Assembly (NCBI GenBank): GCA_025506515.1
Contig: CM046451.1
Span: 69,242,930-69,306,929, forward strand
DNA from: Flaveria trinervia
Lineage: Eukaryota > Streptophyta > Magnoliopsida > Asterales > Asteraceae
DNA: 64,000 nucleotides
Direction: 5' to 3'
Shown here: piece after piece, positions 1 through 11,972 of the stretch
How positions within the stretch are numbered: position 1 is the first letter of the stretch
How the letters are laid out: each line of letters begins with the position of its first letter
Made by a program: the position numbers and the translations under genes
Notes under the pieces: generated by a model
What the model saw: the letters and a program-made list of their open reading frames with translations, nothing else
Database searches by the model: none
What the model was told of the DNA's origin: nothing

Positions 1-2663
1 GGATGCCCCTGCAACACAAGCGCAGGATATATCCACTAGTCCAAACCCCCTAGTGGATACAATGACTCTTCCAGCCATAGCCCTCAGGCTTCCTCTCAAC
101 AGGAGCCTGCACAACCACAAAAGGGGTACCCCCATATCTGGGATCTTCCTCACTTGAGGGGATTGCCATTGACGAGCACCAACCTCCCCAGTGCACACTG
201 CTTCTATCCCTTCACCCCAAACAACCGCCCCCACAGCCCAACTTTAATAGTTGCACACGTGCTGACTCAACTGCACTCCTCACCCCCTCCCCCCAGAGCA
301 ACCACTTACTACGGGAATACCTCTACAATTAAGGGGGAGGAACACAGTGCACTTGAGAACCCACAGCACAGGGGTTTACCACTTCTATCTCCTGGTGTAG
401 ACAAGGAGCTTAGAATATCTAGTGAGGCTGCCACCTCCTCTGACTCAGCACATGATCAGAATGAGGCTGGTAATATTGCTAAGACCTCACTAGAGGCAAC
501 AGCTGATGATGGACACTGTCCTGAGGCTGGAAGTCCCCAGTACCAAGCACAAGGGGCACATGCATCAACTGGTCTACACCCAGTGCATGTAAATCCTGCT
601 CTAAGCAGGAGGTCAGATGATTCAGCTTCGGCTGATGATGACCTGGGCTTTTTCTACGATGTTCTTGCCCAGAACACAATCCTTGAAGAGAAAGTCAGTA
701 GGCTGCAAAACCTACTTGATCAATTCTCCAAGGAGAAAGACCATCTGCCTCTACCCACCCACAGATGGCACCTTCACTTGAAGGTTCCCCAAACACTGAG
801 CCACTCCAAACTCAACCACCTGCCTCTGCTTCAGGCCCTACTTCTCAGGAACAGAACCCTACTGAGCAAATAGGTGCTATACTTCAAAATTCCCTCCCTC
901 TCATCACACCCATAATCACTGATATTGTGACTAAAGCCATTGATGAGAGGCTTTCCTCCACTTTACAGCCCCTGATTGATGTTGCTGTACAAAGACTCTT
1001 TCTGCGGTACAAACCCCTTCCTCCAATGCATCCAAAAAGGGGGAGAGTACTGCAGTGAAAGAAAAAGAGGAAAAGATCCGAAGAAAAGAAGGAAGCGAAG
1101 CAAGCCCAAAAGGAGGAGAAAGAACAGCAACCAATGCTCACCTACAAGCGAAAAAGGTGCTGATGATCACATTGCTGAAGATAAAGCCTTGGAGCTACTG
1201 ATAAAAGAGACTGATGCCGAACACAGCAGATCAATGGACAACATCATTGATCAGCTGTTTAGGCAAGGCCATGACACAATAAACTTGACTCTGAGATTCG
1301 ACGACTAGAGATTGAAGAAATCCAGAATAGATGGGCAAGTTATGAAGTGTTAGAAAGAGAAAGGCTTGAAATCATGATAGATTTATTGCAAAATATCTTG
1401 GAAGATCAATGATCGAAATCAAAGCTTGGTCCAGGACAGTATCTTGGCAATCACCACCAAGATATGTTCGTCTGAAGCATATACTAAGGGGCTTGTTATT
1501 GAAGCTTTGAATGAAGCGGTGCTGGGAGCAGGACTGAGCTAGCCAAGCAATCAAAAGCCACACTCACCTCAAGGATGCTAGAACAGCCTCTCAACATTCC
1601 CGCACCAAAACCACCCAAAACACAACCACCAAACCAACTCCCTTACCCTCAAAACCCATAGCCGATGATATACCCTTGAAGAAGAAGAGAAGGATATTGA
1701 GGCTAGAAGATGATGAAGAAGATGATGAAGATAGGCTGCCGCTCTCAGCTGTGATTCAGTTTCCTAAGGCCACAAGTCACTCCTCAGCAATTACTCCTGA
1801 AGTCCAGAGACAAATGGTTAAAGTGAAGCTAGAAGAAGAAGAGCTTCATAAACAGCATGATGAGGAATTACTGAAGAGAGTTGACAAAGCTTATGCAGCC
1901 ACATCTTCTATCATCAACATGAAGAAGCAAGCCCTCAGACTTTACACTCTCAGGCATACCTTTCAATATCAAAAGGAAAGAGTGAGGATTTGGCCTGATC
2001 CCAGGGTCTCTCACAGAATTCATAAGAAAAATATACCTCAGAGATACATTGGCCAGGTGAAAAAGATCGTAGATGAAGTGATCTCTCTGGTCTTTGTAGT
2101 TTCACCCTGGGAATCCTAGAAGACTTCAAGAAGGCCTACAAAGCTAATCTAACCCCTCAGAAGATGCTGGAAAACAAAATAGTGAAAAAGGGGTTAGTTT
2201 ACAGAGGCTTGAGGAAGTCAGGAAAAATGAGCTCCAGTTTCTCCTAGAGGGTAATCACCCGGATGAGTTTGCTTACAGAATAATAACAACTGTGGAGCTA
2301 AAGATGGGAAACAGGCCAAATACCTGTCTGAGTATTATGGGCCTGAATCATTGTTTGAGGAGGTGCTGAAGAGCTAACCATGGAGGAACAAATCACCTTC
2401 CTTGAGGCCTACACAAAAGAGTCGTACAGACTCATTATGGGGAAGTGAATCTCATAAATGGGATAACAACTCTGTGTCCTGTTCCCCAAAACAGAGTTCC
2501 CATTCATACTCTGCCAAACAAATATTTGAGGTTTCTTCCCAGGCTGGAGCTTACATGGGTCATCTTCTCTACTGATCAAGAAGGAAAAAGACCAACACTC
2601 TGCCAACAATAAGTGGGACAACGAATAATTTAGAGTTTTGGCTGCATTGGTTTAGGGGGAGTT
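1..2663 (+). pseudogene. Broken extra ORF (aORF) of Copia family C, 3' part
   Basis: This is the 3' internal part of an LTR retrotransposon whose pol lies left of the window. Several open stretches in different frames (154-873, 976-1308, 1676-2119) look like pieces of one degraded protein. Visible parts are a Ser/Asp-rich stretch followed by a coiled-coil-like heptad segment near 655-740 (ILEEKVSRLQNLLDQF), a Lys/Arg-rich block near 1060-1130, an acidic DDEEDDEDR block near 1697-1735, and a helical KVKLEEEELHKQHDEELLKR region near 1820-1880. The position between pol and the 3' LTR is that of the env-like/aORF of Sireviruses. I do not recognise a defined domain and see no signal peptide. Many stops and frame changes show that it is dead. 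Assignment rests mainly on the polypurine tract and LTR that follow. Confidence 0.55.
2651..2663 (+). other. Polypurine tract of Copia family C
   Basis: TTTAGGGGGAGTT lies immediately before the LTR start TGTTGGACCA. The same AGGGGGAGTT context precedes the 3' LTRs of the family A elements in this window. It would prime plus-strand DNA synthesis during reverse transcription. Confidence 0.7.
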
Positions 2664-4030
2664 TGTTGGACCAAAAGAACCAATGAGCCAAGATCAGAAA
2701 ACCTATAAGTCCCACATGGTATCATAACAACTGCTGAAAGACTCATCAGCAGTTTGACAAGTGCTGAAGACTTCAACAGCTGAAGGTCAAGTGCTGAAGA
2801 TTCCAACAGCTGAAGAACTAAAGTGCTGAAGTACAACAGCTGAAGAACACAAGTACTGAAGCTGAAAGACCTAAGTACTGAAGTACACAGCTGAAGAGTT
2901 TACAAGTGTTGAAGATCAACAACTGATGTACAAAGCCTGAAGACAAAGACTGAAGACATCAGCTGATGATATCTACTGAAGTCATTAGCTGATGAAACAT
3001 CTGAAGGTCAAAGTCTGAAGATCAAGTACTGAAGCATCAGTATTTTGTCACAACTGCTGAAGAGTACTTCTTCAGTAGTTGTGATATCAGTAGTTTTATA
3101 TTTCTAGTTTCAGTAGTTTTATGTTTTAGTAGTTTTGTAAAACGACTGAAGAGCTTATTCTTCAGTCGATGTAGTTTCAGTAGTTTTATATTTTGTACTT
3201 AACACTCTGATATGTTCGCAGTAGTTGTGAACATTTCAGTAGTTTGTTAAGTTAGTTATTTTTGTATTAGATCTGCCAGTTGTCACTTTCCGTGATAACA
3301 GCAGCGATTGTTGCACTCTATATAAGGAGTGACAACCTATTGTAATATTTTGTGTATGAATGAATGGAATGAATGAATGATTTGATTAGAAATATTCTAC
3401 ATCTATAAACATTCCTTGAATCAGAAATATATATTCTCTCCCTATAACCGTATGCGTTCTTAATGCATACAAGTATCGATTGCTTGCTACAATTTGTCTA
3501 ATTCTTGTTCATATTCTGCTGCTTTGAACTCTAATACATCGAACTTGTGATTACTGATCCTGTCACACTCCATCTTGCTCTCTCTCTCTCTCTCACATGC
3601 AAAAGGGTCATAAAAACACAAACTCTTCTTTTGGAAGAAAGAGTTGAAGTTCTCGGCTGGAACAAAGGCTCCAGCAGCCTTCTTGATCCGTTTTGGTGCT
3701 TAAATCCTAGCAACTAGGTGCTTGCTTGATGCTTGTGGGTATGGATGCTTAAGGACACCTCTCCTTGGTATTTTGGTCATTCAAGAAGCTCATATTATTT
3801 CCCTTCATCACGTTTTTCAGCAGCATACAAAAGGTAGTTTGTATGTCATATTATGGTTGTTATTTGTTGTTGATAGCTAGTTCAAACACATATAAATGAT
3901 CCTATGATTTTGGGTTTGTTGATGATATGTTATTAGCCTTGATTTTCAGATTACAAATGGTAATGTTAAGGTTTTAATCCACTGTGTTTTCAAGTTTAAA
4001 ATGGTTAAACTACTTTGATATGGTCCAACA
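2664..4030 (+). repeat. 3' LTR of Copia family C (1367 bp)
   Basis: The LTR begins TGTTGGACCA and ends TGGTCCAACA, a perfect 10-bp terminal inverted repeat with the canonical TG...CA ends. The first 500 bp are crowded with GCTGAAG/ACTGAAG motifs and their reverse complement CTTCAGTAG. A TATA-like box (TATATAAG) lies at 3319-3326, followed by a GAATGAATGAATG stretch and a CT microsatellite near 3576-3594. The bases after the LTR (AACCC) would be one copy of the target duplication; the other copy lies off the window. The downstream flank is the pol-aORF spacer of a family A element, so C inserted into A. Confidence 0.85.
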
Positions 4031-4806
4031 AACCCAACAAAATCTTCCGAAGTCATTTTAGCTTCGGAAGCTTTTTCATTAAAACTTCCGAGGATAATTC
4101 ACCTTCGGAAGCTTTTTGACTTCCAAGAAAACTACTTTTTGAGCAAAAGTAAACTACTTTTTCAGAGGTAGGACCGACATTCGGATTTCAAAGTTTATCC
4201 TCTTCCATTAAACTTTATCTGAAATCCTTTTTCACATATAAACTTAACGGTTTCCCCCTCTTTCTTCAATGATCTGTGTTGAGGAGCAGACCACTCCTAT
4301 TACTTCAATGATCTGTGTTGAGGTTCCTCATGCTCAGCCTGATGAGCTCATAAGCCAAACTGCCTTAAGCCATCACTCTAAGTCTCAACACTCAAGTGAT
4401 CAACCTTCGGGGGATAGTTACCATCCCCAGCCAAAGAAGAAGAAAGTTGCATCCTTTTCTGAACCTCAGGATGAGTCAGAACATCCTGAGGGTGTGCAAC
4501 CAGAGGATGTTCCATCAACTCCCAATCAACTAGCTCCTCTAGTATCAGGAAGACCCATCTTGTCCTGGACATACACTACTAATCCAGAAAGGTGGCATGT
4601 CATTAGAGATCAAGGCATTGAGGATGCCTACACATGGCAAGACATGTTCAATCTGCCTCTGCATGATCCCTTTGACATGTGAAGACATTTTGATAGTCTG
4701 AAGGATCATGATCATCTTATGAAGAAAGGGTTGGTTATTATCCTGATAAGGACTATCGATATCTGAAGTCTTTAAGTGTTTTGGTAGCATCAGCCTAGGG
4801 GGAGTT
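4031..4806 (+). pseudogene. Copia family A spacer plus internally deleted aORF
   Basis: From 4031 the sequence matches the pol-aORF spacer of the complete family A element near 48590-48770, with CTTCCGAAG/CTTCGGAAG motifs and a TATA-like TATAAA at 4237-4242. A 137-codon ORF (4269-4682) follows. Its first half corresponds to the Pro/Ser/His-rich centre of the aORF (VPHAQPDEL), and its second half to the aORF C-terminus (GRPILSWTY, RWHVIRDQ, WQDMFNLPLHDPFDM). An internal deletion near 4430 joins the two. A short duplication of the phrase ATGATCTGTGTTGAGG occurs at 4269 and 4309. Probably non-functional. Confidence 0.65.
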
Positions 4807-5155
4807 TGTAGAGATTATATGAAGAGGCTGAAGCAACCAAACACCCAAAGTCTTTCTACATGCATGCTGCACAAATACTGAAGGAGAATGCTTCGGAAGT
4901 TTCACACAAGCAACAAAAATATCCTAAGTGTGAAAATCTTTCGAAGCCAAGACCAATATCTTCCTAAGCCAAAGATGAAGTCTTCCAAAGCTTCAGAGAC
5001 AAAGTCTTCCGAAGCTCAACACTTGAAGACAAATTTATTCCAAAGACTTTTAACAACATGCTTTATCTATTGTACTTTTCCATAAAGCTGGACCCCTTTT
5101 CGCTGCAACCCTATAAAGTCACCAACTTACATGAGTTGTGAAAAGGTCCATGCTT
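4807..5155 (+). repeat. Truncated family A LTR fragment
   Basis: It starts TGTAGAGATTA after a CCTAGGGGGAGTT polypurine tract, exactly like the 3' LTR of the complete element at 52714. It carries the CTTCCGAAG motif cluster and stops abruptly after GTCCATGCTT, less than halfway through the LTR. The sequence then jumps back into aORF sequence. This suggests recombination or a deletion between two family A copies. Confidence 0.75.
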
Positions 5156-8150
5156 CAACCAGCTAGCGTTGAACCCACACCTTCTACATCCCAACCACCA
5201 CAACAGCCTCAATCACCCTTATCTACCAAAGAAAACACAAACGAACCCCTACTCAGACTATTCAGTCTGTGCAGGCCCCCATACACTCACCCACACAGGA
5301 AGAAGTGGATATTGGAGCTCCCACTTCTTCTGAAGAGCAGACCACTCCCATTCCTTCAAAGATCAATGCTGAGGTTCCTCATGCTCAGCCTGATGAGCTC
5401 ACAAGCCCAAAATCCTTAAGCCTTCACTCTGAGTCTCAACACTCAAGTGAACAACCTTCAGGGGACAGTTACCATCCCTAGCCTTTGGACTTAAACCAAC
5501 CAATTCCCAATCTTGACTTCTATACTGATGAAGATTTAGGTTTCAGTGAGTACAATGATTCTCTTTCTTTTCCCTTACTCAAAAAGAGATGAGTACTCCT
5601 GAGTCTCCTATATCTAGCCCACATCAGTCATGAATTACTGAGGTGGACACTTCTGAACCTATTCAGGATTTCCATATGGAAGAGGCACTCACTTTTACAA
5701 GTGATTCCATCATTAAGACCTCAACCATGGCAACTCAGCCCATTGACACCTGAACTGAGGCTGCAAGGAAATCCAACAGCGAAGAACCTGAAGTTGGTGA
5801 TAAGAGAGAGGACTCTAGTCCAATCATCTCATCCCCCAATGATTCTTCTAATGAAGATGAGGGGAATTTAAGACTAAAGGTGCAAAAACTGTCTAAAACA
5901 TGCACCTATTTTGTCTCCAAGGTTAGTCATCTTGAATCTCAAGTGACTACCTTGCAAAACAGGGTCAATGATCAGCAACTTGAGATTTCTTATCTCAGGA
6001 ACAACTAGCTAGAAGACCTTTAAGAGGAGCTCAACCATGAACACAAGAACCTGTGAGTGTGATTGACCTAACTCCTGGCTCACCTATGCAAGAGGGTGAT
6101 GCTACCATAAAGGGGGAGAAAGTCATTACAATCACAAAACCTAGGAGTTCTTCAGAGAGTATGGACATTGAGGACTCACCATCCTCACTTGCAATTGTGC
6201 ATACTCAACAATTTCCTCAAGTTCACATTGATGTGGACTCCATAGACTCCTACATTAAGAGTCTATTTGAGGAAGGAATACCAAGGACTATGTCATCTCC
6301 ACCAACTTCAAATCATATTATCGGGTGGAGGTATGATGAAATCAGAAGAGCCCACATCATTCTTAGAGTTCAAGGACAACAAAAGGTCTTCAATTTTTAG
6401 ACCTTGAACTTCTATGAAGGTCTGGATCTAGTCAACATGCCACTTGTCATTCAAACCCAATCAAGACAAGCTGACAAGCTGGCTCAAAGAATCCAAGACA
6501 GGATTATTGTAGAGTTCAGCTTCAAAAGGAGACTAAGACAATCAGGCAATGCCATCGGTCAACTGGATGTTGAGGCAGACCCTAAGATTAGTTTCATAGG
6601 GGAATCCTTGACTGAAGGCCTAGTGGCAGAACCTGAGAGCCCTGTCTCATCATCATCAACTGCTGTAGAGATTCATACCCTTTTTGAGACACCTGCTAGT
6701 GAAAGTGCATCTCAACCTCTCTCTGGCCAGAGCTTGGAGGCTACACCAAGTAATGAAGACCAAAGCTCCCTCACCTTGAGTCACAAAGGTCTGTGAGTGA
6801 CAAACGGAAAAGAAAGATGACTTTTGAGGAGATTGAGGAGGAGAGAGAGAGAGGAAAAGGAAGCTAAGGGTAGAAAGTTCCTTTAGTAGGTCTGCAAGAC
6901 TCATGGAAACTACTATCGGGACTGCCCTCGGGCCAAACACTTAGGATAATGAGTTGAGGGCAGTCAGGATCAGCTACTTGGAGACCAGGAACTATGACAT
7001 TGATAATGTCATTTCTCTCCCCTTAGAGGAATTGAATGAACTGATTGACATGGAAGTGTTAAAGGAGAGGAAGGAGGCAGAAGATGCAGAGCTACTGATA
7101 CAAATCAAAGTAGAAATAAGAAAGAAAAGATTGTACAAGCATGTGCCTACTCTCTCCCTAGTTCAAGAAAGTCCTGCATATGAGGATGTGGTTCAACAAG
7201 AACCTCAGATAGATAAAGAAATAGATAGGATCAAAAGGATCAACTACTTGACTGCCACAGACCTCTATTAGGCAGATGCACTTCTTCCCTTATCCTATGA
7301 CTATATTGAGTTTGAGTACCTTTAGTCAATGAAAGAAAGATCACTAAAAGGAAACTAAGGGAAGAGGCTGCAAAGTCAAGAGCCATCATCCAGAAGAGTA
7401 TAAAGAAATCTGCAGACAGGAAAAGGATGATGAGCTTCTTAAAGCTGTATGGATTCTCTGGAAGGAGACTTGACTTTATGTCTCTGTCCACTATGGATGA
7501 GCACATCAGGGTAATCAATTAGAAGATCAAGAGTGGAGAGCTAATAGAATTACACTCCCTTCCAAGTCAAGCTCCACCTAAAGTGGAAGTTAAGGTTGAA
7601 CAACCTGAGACAACACAACCTGAACCTCCTACTGAGACTCGGCATGCTTCATCTTCTAATCCACGGCAGGGTCAAACTCCCTCTCCTTTTGAACCTGTGA
7701 GGGAGGAAGACCCAACTAAGAAAGATAAAGAAGATCAATTAGGTACTGCAGGCCAGTCTTTTCAGTTAAAAGGAACAAAAAGAAAGAAAAGGATGGCTTC
7801 AAAGCCAAAGCCAAAGAAGAAGAAAGAAACATCATTTTCAGAATTTCAGGATGAGTCATAACATCTAGAGGATGTGCAACCAGAGGATGCTCCATCATCT
7901 CCCATTCAAACAACTCCTTTAGCATCAGGAAGACCCATCCTGTCTTGGACATACACTACAAATCCAGAACGGTGGCATGTCATCAGAGATCAAGGCATTA
8001 AGAATGTCTACACATAGCAAGACATGTTCAATCTACCTCTGCATGATCTCTTTGACATGAGAAGACATTTTAAGAGTCTGAATGATCCTGATTATCTCAT
8101 GAAGAAGGGGATGGTCATTATCATAATGAGGACTGTTGATATCTGAAGTC
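5156..8150 (+). pseudogene. Family A aORF, degraded second copy
   Basis: This is a nearly full-length but broken copy of the family A extra ORF, lacking the N-terminal domain. Recognisable pieces in order are the Pro/Gln-rich linker (5138-5481), a helical/coiled segment (about 5900-6040), the IIGWRYDEI...RVQGQQKVFNF block (about 6320-6400) and the EGLDL...RRLRQSGN block (6404-6570). Then come the charged KEEAE/IQIKVE helix (6954-7271), the LYGFSGRRL motif (about 7445-7475), a second linker (7583-7861) and the C-terminal ILSWTYTTNPERWHVI block (about 7935-7990). Single-base stops (for example TAG at 6398-6400 and TAG at 7270-7272) and frame shifts separate the pieces. The equivalent region of the complete element is 49660-52672. 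Confidence 0.7.
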
Positions 8151-8175
8151 TTCAAAGTATTTTGGTAGCATCAGC

Positions 8176-8188
8176 CTAGGGGGATTTT
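8176..8188 (+). other. Degenerate polypurine tract
   Basis: GCCTAGGGGGATT directly precedes the LTR start, at the same place as in the other family A copies (AGGGGGAGTT). Confidence 0.6.
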
Positions 8189-8967
8189 GTAAGGATTAAA
8201 TGTAAAGGCTGATGCACCTCAAACACTTAAAGTCTCTTGCATGCATGCACAAGTGCATTGAAGAAGAATGCTTCAAAAGTTTCACACCAGCAACACAAAT
8301 ATTCTAAGTGTGAAATCTTTCGAAGCCAAGACCAATATCTTTTGAAGCCAAAGATGAAGTTTTTGAAGCTTCAGAGACAGTCTTTCGAAGACTTTTAGTA
8401 TACATGCTTTATCTGATGTACTTTACATAAAGTTAGACCCCTTTCCTCTGCAACTCTGTAAAGTCAACAACTTACATAAGTTTGTGAAAAGGTCCATGCT
8501 TTTAGTAACTGTACATTGAGGTCTTGAGTCTGTAACTTTCTACTTCATGTACTTTATCCTTTTTGTAATATATTAGGATGTGAGCTATGGCATGTCATAG
8601 TCACTGGTCAAAAGGCAATCTACCTTTTGACTCTACAATTAATTTTGTTTGTGTCTAGTCAATTGTTTCCAGCTGGCCTTCAAAGTATGGCCAGCTGTAG
8701 GATGTAGTATATGTATCTCAAGTACTTGTAACTTTCTGAATATGCTTTGTAACATTTGTAATAGAACTTGAGAAGGCAATATACTGCAATCTTGAAAACC
8801 ATCTCCTTGTGTATTTTGCTATCTTGTTTCTATCTCATATTCACTTGTGTTCTTAGTATCATTATAAAAGGTTAACCAGTTTCACTATTTGATCAAGTTA
8901 AGTCTTCATAGCAACTCTTCTCTTTGTGTTGTTGTGTTGTAAGTACATACCCTTCACTGGTCCTGGA
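8189..8967 (+). repeat. 3' LTR of family A remnant
   Basis: It starts TGTAAGGATTA (family consensus TGTAGAGATTA) and ends near CCTTCACTGGTCCTGGA (consensus ends TCCTGCA), about 779 bp. It shares the diverged CTTTCGAAG cluster, the AAAGGTCCATGCTTTT block, the GTCAAAAGGCAATCTACC block and the GTATATGTATCTCAAGT box with the complete element's LTRs. Its final CA is mutated to GA, and I cannot identify a target duplication. Confidence 0.75.
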
Positions 8968-9459
8968 TGACATTCTTCTGAGGCTTCTTTCTTTTCGGAA
9001 GAAGTCTTCATGTAAATCTAGGATAATCAAACTTGAATCAAATAATTGAAGAATGTAGATCAAACAATGATAAACACAAGAAAACCCCCTTTTGATCTAT
9101 ATTGATTGCATATAATTTGTATAAAGTGGAAACCCCAATCAATTGATCATTCAACCATTAACCAACACTAATGACAATTAACCTATTCATAGTCTAGAAT
9201 AATATTCACTAATTGCACTTAACCCCCTAGACTTAGCCTAATTAATGGAAATTACATATAAAACATAAAAATGACTAAAACAAGATAAAATATATTTTGT
9301 TCACACAAAATATATTTATTACAATAAAACTCCTAGTCATCTTAATCTTCAACGTCTTGTCTCGGTTCCTCGTCGCGAATGTGTCGGGTTTGACTTTTGT
9401 TGAATTTGACCTTGACGTTGACTTTTGTTGACTTTGACTGTGTTGATAATATAGACTAT
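8968..9459. other. Unassigned AT-rich segment inside a minus-strand Copia remnant
   Basis: The first about 50 bases (TTCTTTTCGGAAGAAG) look like the Ser/Glu linker of the minus-strand family A relative to the right. The rest, about 9017-9459, matches nothing else in the window. It is AT-rich, has a near-repeat ACAAAATATATTT/AAATATATTTTGTTC near 9290-9315, and holds a run of TTGACTTTTGTTGA-type repeats at 9390-9440. It could be a small insertion. No gene is supported. Confidence 0.35.
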
Positions 9460-11950
9460 CTTGTACAGCTCCAACACTTCACCACCTTTTCTTCCAAAGC
9501 ATTCTTCTTGGGACTCTCTTGTTTTTTGAGTCTTGACAGCTTTAACTTTCGAAGCCATTGTCCCTTCCGAAGAAGGACTTTCTTCTGAAAGCAACCTTGC
9601 TTTGGAAACGAGCTTTCCCATTTTCATCATTTGAACCAAATGATAAGTTCCAAATGAGAAACCTTCCCTAACTCCTTCTCATTTAACATTGTTTGCATAA
9701 TGTGTGCTAGCAGGAGTGTAGTAACAATCTTTAGCCATGTAGTTTTGCAAACCACACATTATGCAGGCAATGTTAGTCATTTGTGAACTTGAGGATTACA
9801 TTTTCTTGGTTTTCTTTTCTTCATATACAATCTTTCCCATTAACTTTTGATCCTTTGGTAGGACAGGGTACTACACATCTTTCTTGAATCAAAGTTTCCC
9901 ACCACCTGGAATCCAGCTGAAATGAAAACACCCTTTTTGCTTTAGGTCTATCTTCAGCTTGGACTCAGCCACTTTCTTGGCAGTTTTTTTGGCTGCTTTA
10001 GCTTAGCTTCTTTTGGCTGCTTTAGCTTAGCTTCTTTTGGCTTTGGTGATCAGGGGTTGATAATCACCAGTGGAGTGGGTAAAATTACCTAGTTCTTCCC
10101 TGTGATGGTCTCCATTGTTGTATCATTCTTTAACTCATGGGAAGGTGGGTCAGCAGATGGAACCTCTTACTCCTCAGTACCATACCTTGGTTGTCTAATA
10201 GACTCATAAGAATGTGGTGGAGCAATTTCATTGGTTCCCAACCCACCTTTGTTTTGATAACAAAGTTTGGAGTTAGAGGATGATGCAAGAATGGCTTGGA
10301 AGTTTTGCTCTGAGATATCATGCTTTCTTGCTTAAGCCTCAACTGTGACAAGCAGGGCTTGAGCCTCAGACAATTTGGATATTAATCCTTGATTTGAGTC
10401 TTGTAGTTAGTATGTTCATGTTTTAACAAGGACACAGTTTTCTCTAACTCATCAATTTTCTTTTGATAGTCAGAATCGGCCCTTTTAAAATCAGCTTTTA
10501 AGATGTTTAAAGACTTAATATCATATTTAATTTCCATATTTTAGTCTTGATATAACTTAAACTTTGCAATACAAGCTAGAGTATAAAGATATTCATATAC
10601 CTTGTTGTCATCTGTTATGGCCATGAGTGCTTAAGCAGGAGTCACATCTTATATCATAAAGTTTCAGTCAACTTCTTGAGCTACAGCTATTGTTTCAGTT
10701 GACTTCCCAATGGCTTTAGTTGTAAAGGGATGTGAGGAGGTGTGTGAGGTTCCCGAATTTGACTTGGGAGCCTTACATTCCCTAGCAAAGTGACCAAGTT
10801 GGTTATAGTTGTAACATTTAGCCTTTGTTTTGTCAAACCCAAACTTGCTGCTAGTTGGATTTTGAGGAAACTACCTTCCAGTTCTTTTGAAGAACTTCTT
10901 TGCTTGGTAAGCAGCAAAGCCATTTGTTGGACAATTTCCACATACTCCACATCATATTGGCTAAAGCACTCTAGATCATCTAAGAAATACTAATGATCAC
11001 TAGAGTACCCACCTCCTGAGACAAAGGCACAATTGTCGTGAAAAGGACCTTGTTGTGCCTGTTGAGACCTTGGGGTCTCAAGAAATGTGATGTAGGGTCC
11101 TGAAGAGTAGTATGACTCCTGAGGATATGTTAGGTACTTTTGAGGTTGGGTTGGTCCTGGGTCTTCAGTAACCATTAAAGCGTGCTAGCAGGACGGCTTA
11201 AAAGTCTGCTCATCTGATGGCCTTTCTTGTTGTCCATCTCTACACGATATCCATCAAGGATGCCATATAGTTCAGTCATGGTGAGGGAGTTCAGGTTTTC
11301 TGTCCTCTAGATAGAGACAAAGTAGAACGTCCACTCATTTGGGAGTGCACTCATGAATTTTTGAATAAGATCTCTCAATTCAAGGGCAATTCCCACAGAC
11401 TGAAGGGAAGAGAAAAGATACATGTACCTGAAGTATTGTTGGCTGAGGGTCTCTCTAGTAATGTAAGAAAGTTCTCAAACTGTTTCTTCAGTGAATCTTT
11501 CTTTGAATCACCGAAGCTAGAGTACATTTTAGATAATTCATCAAACAGTTCTTTAGCTGACCTGCAATGCTCAAGCCCTACCATAATGGAGTTTGGTATA
11601 ACAATCATAAGAACAGTCATGACATTATAGTCAATGTCCATTCTTTTCCGATCTTCATCAGAGTAGTCTTCAATGGCTTTCTCTATCATTGCTCTGTTTC
11701 CACCTGAGGTAGCAACCTTTGGTTTTGTAGGGGCCATTTACAATAGATTGTCATATTTTTCCATCTTGATACCTAATGAAGCCTTCTTTATGTCTATTCC
11801 ATGATCTAAAGTTTTCAAGGGTGATGATAGGTGCTTTAGTCATCGTCCCTATCTCAACTTCAGACTTTTGGTTGAGGGTCATTTTTGAGTGTGGTGAAAA
11901 GAGGAATGAAAAGCAGGTTGATTTGGATGGTAAGATGTCACAATCAAGAG
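9460..11950 (-). pseudogene. Minus-strand Copia gag remnant, relative of family A (A')
   Basis: Read on the minus strand from 11950 leftwards, the translation parallels the family A gag: APIITLENFRSWN near 11840, then a UBN2-type capsid-like block in the 120-codon ORF 11737-11375 (YSDEDRKRMDIDYN, KELFDELSKMYSSFG, KKQFENF). A zinc knuckle near 10780-10820 is damaged because its second Cys reads Tyr. A second knuckle near 9715-9780 reads C-I-M-C followed by A-K-D-C. A Lys/Ser/Glu linker with SSE repeats lies at 9460-9640. Stops and shifts are scattered throughout, and no pol sequence follows on the left, so the element is truncated. Gag would form the retrotransposon particle in a live element. 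Confidence 0.7.
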
Positions 11951-11958
11951 CCTAGGAA

Positions 11959-11970
11959 GCTCTGATAACA
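11959..11970 (-). other. Primer binding site of the minus-strand Copia A'
   Basis: On the minus strand the sequence just after the LTR reads TGTTATCAGAGC, one mismatch from TGGTATCAGAGC. That is the usual plant retrotransposon site complementary to the 3' end of initiator Met tRNA. Confidence 0.65.
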
Positions 11971-11972
11971 AT

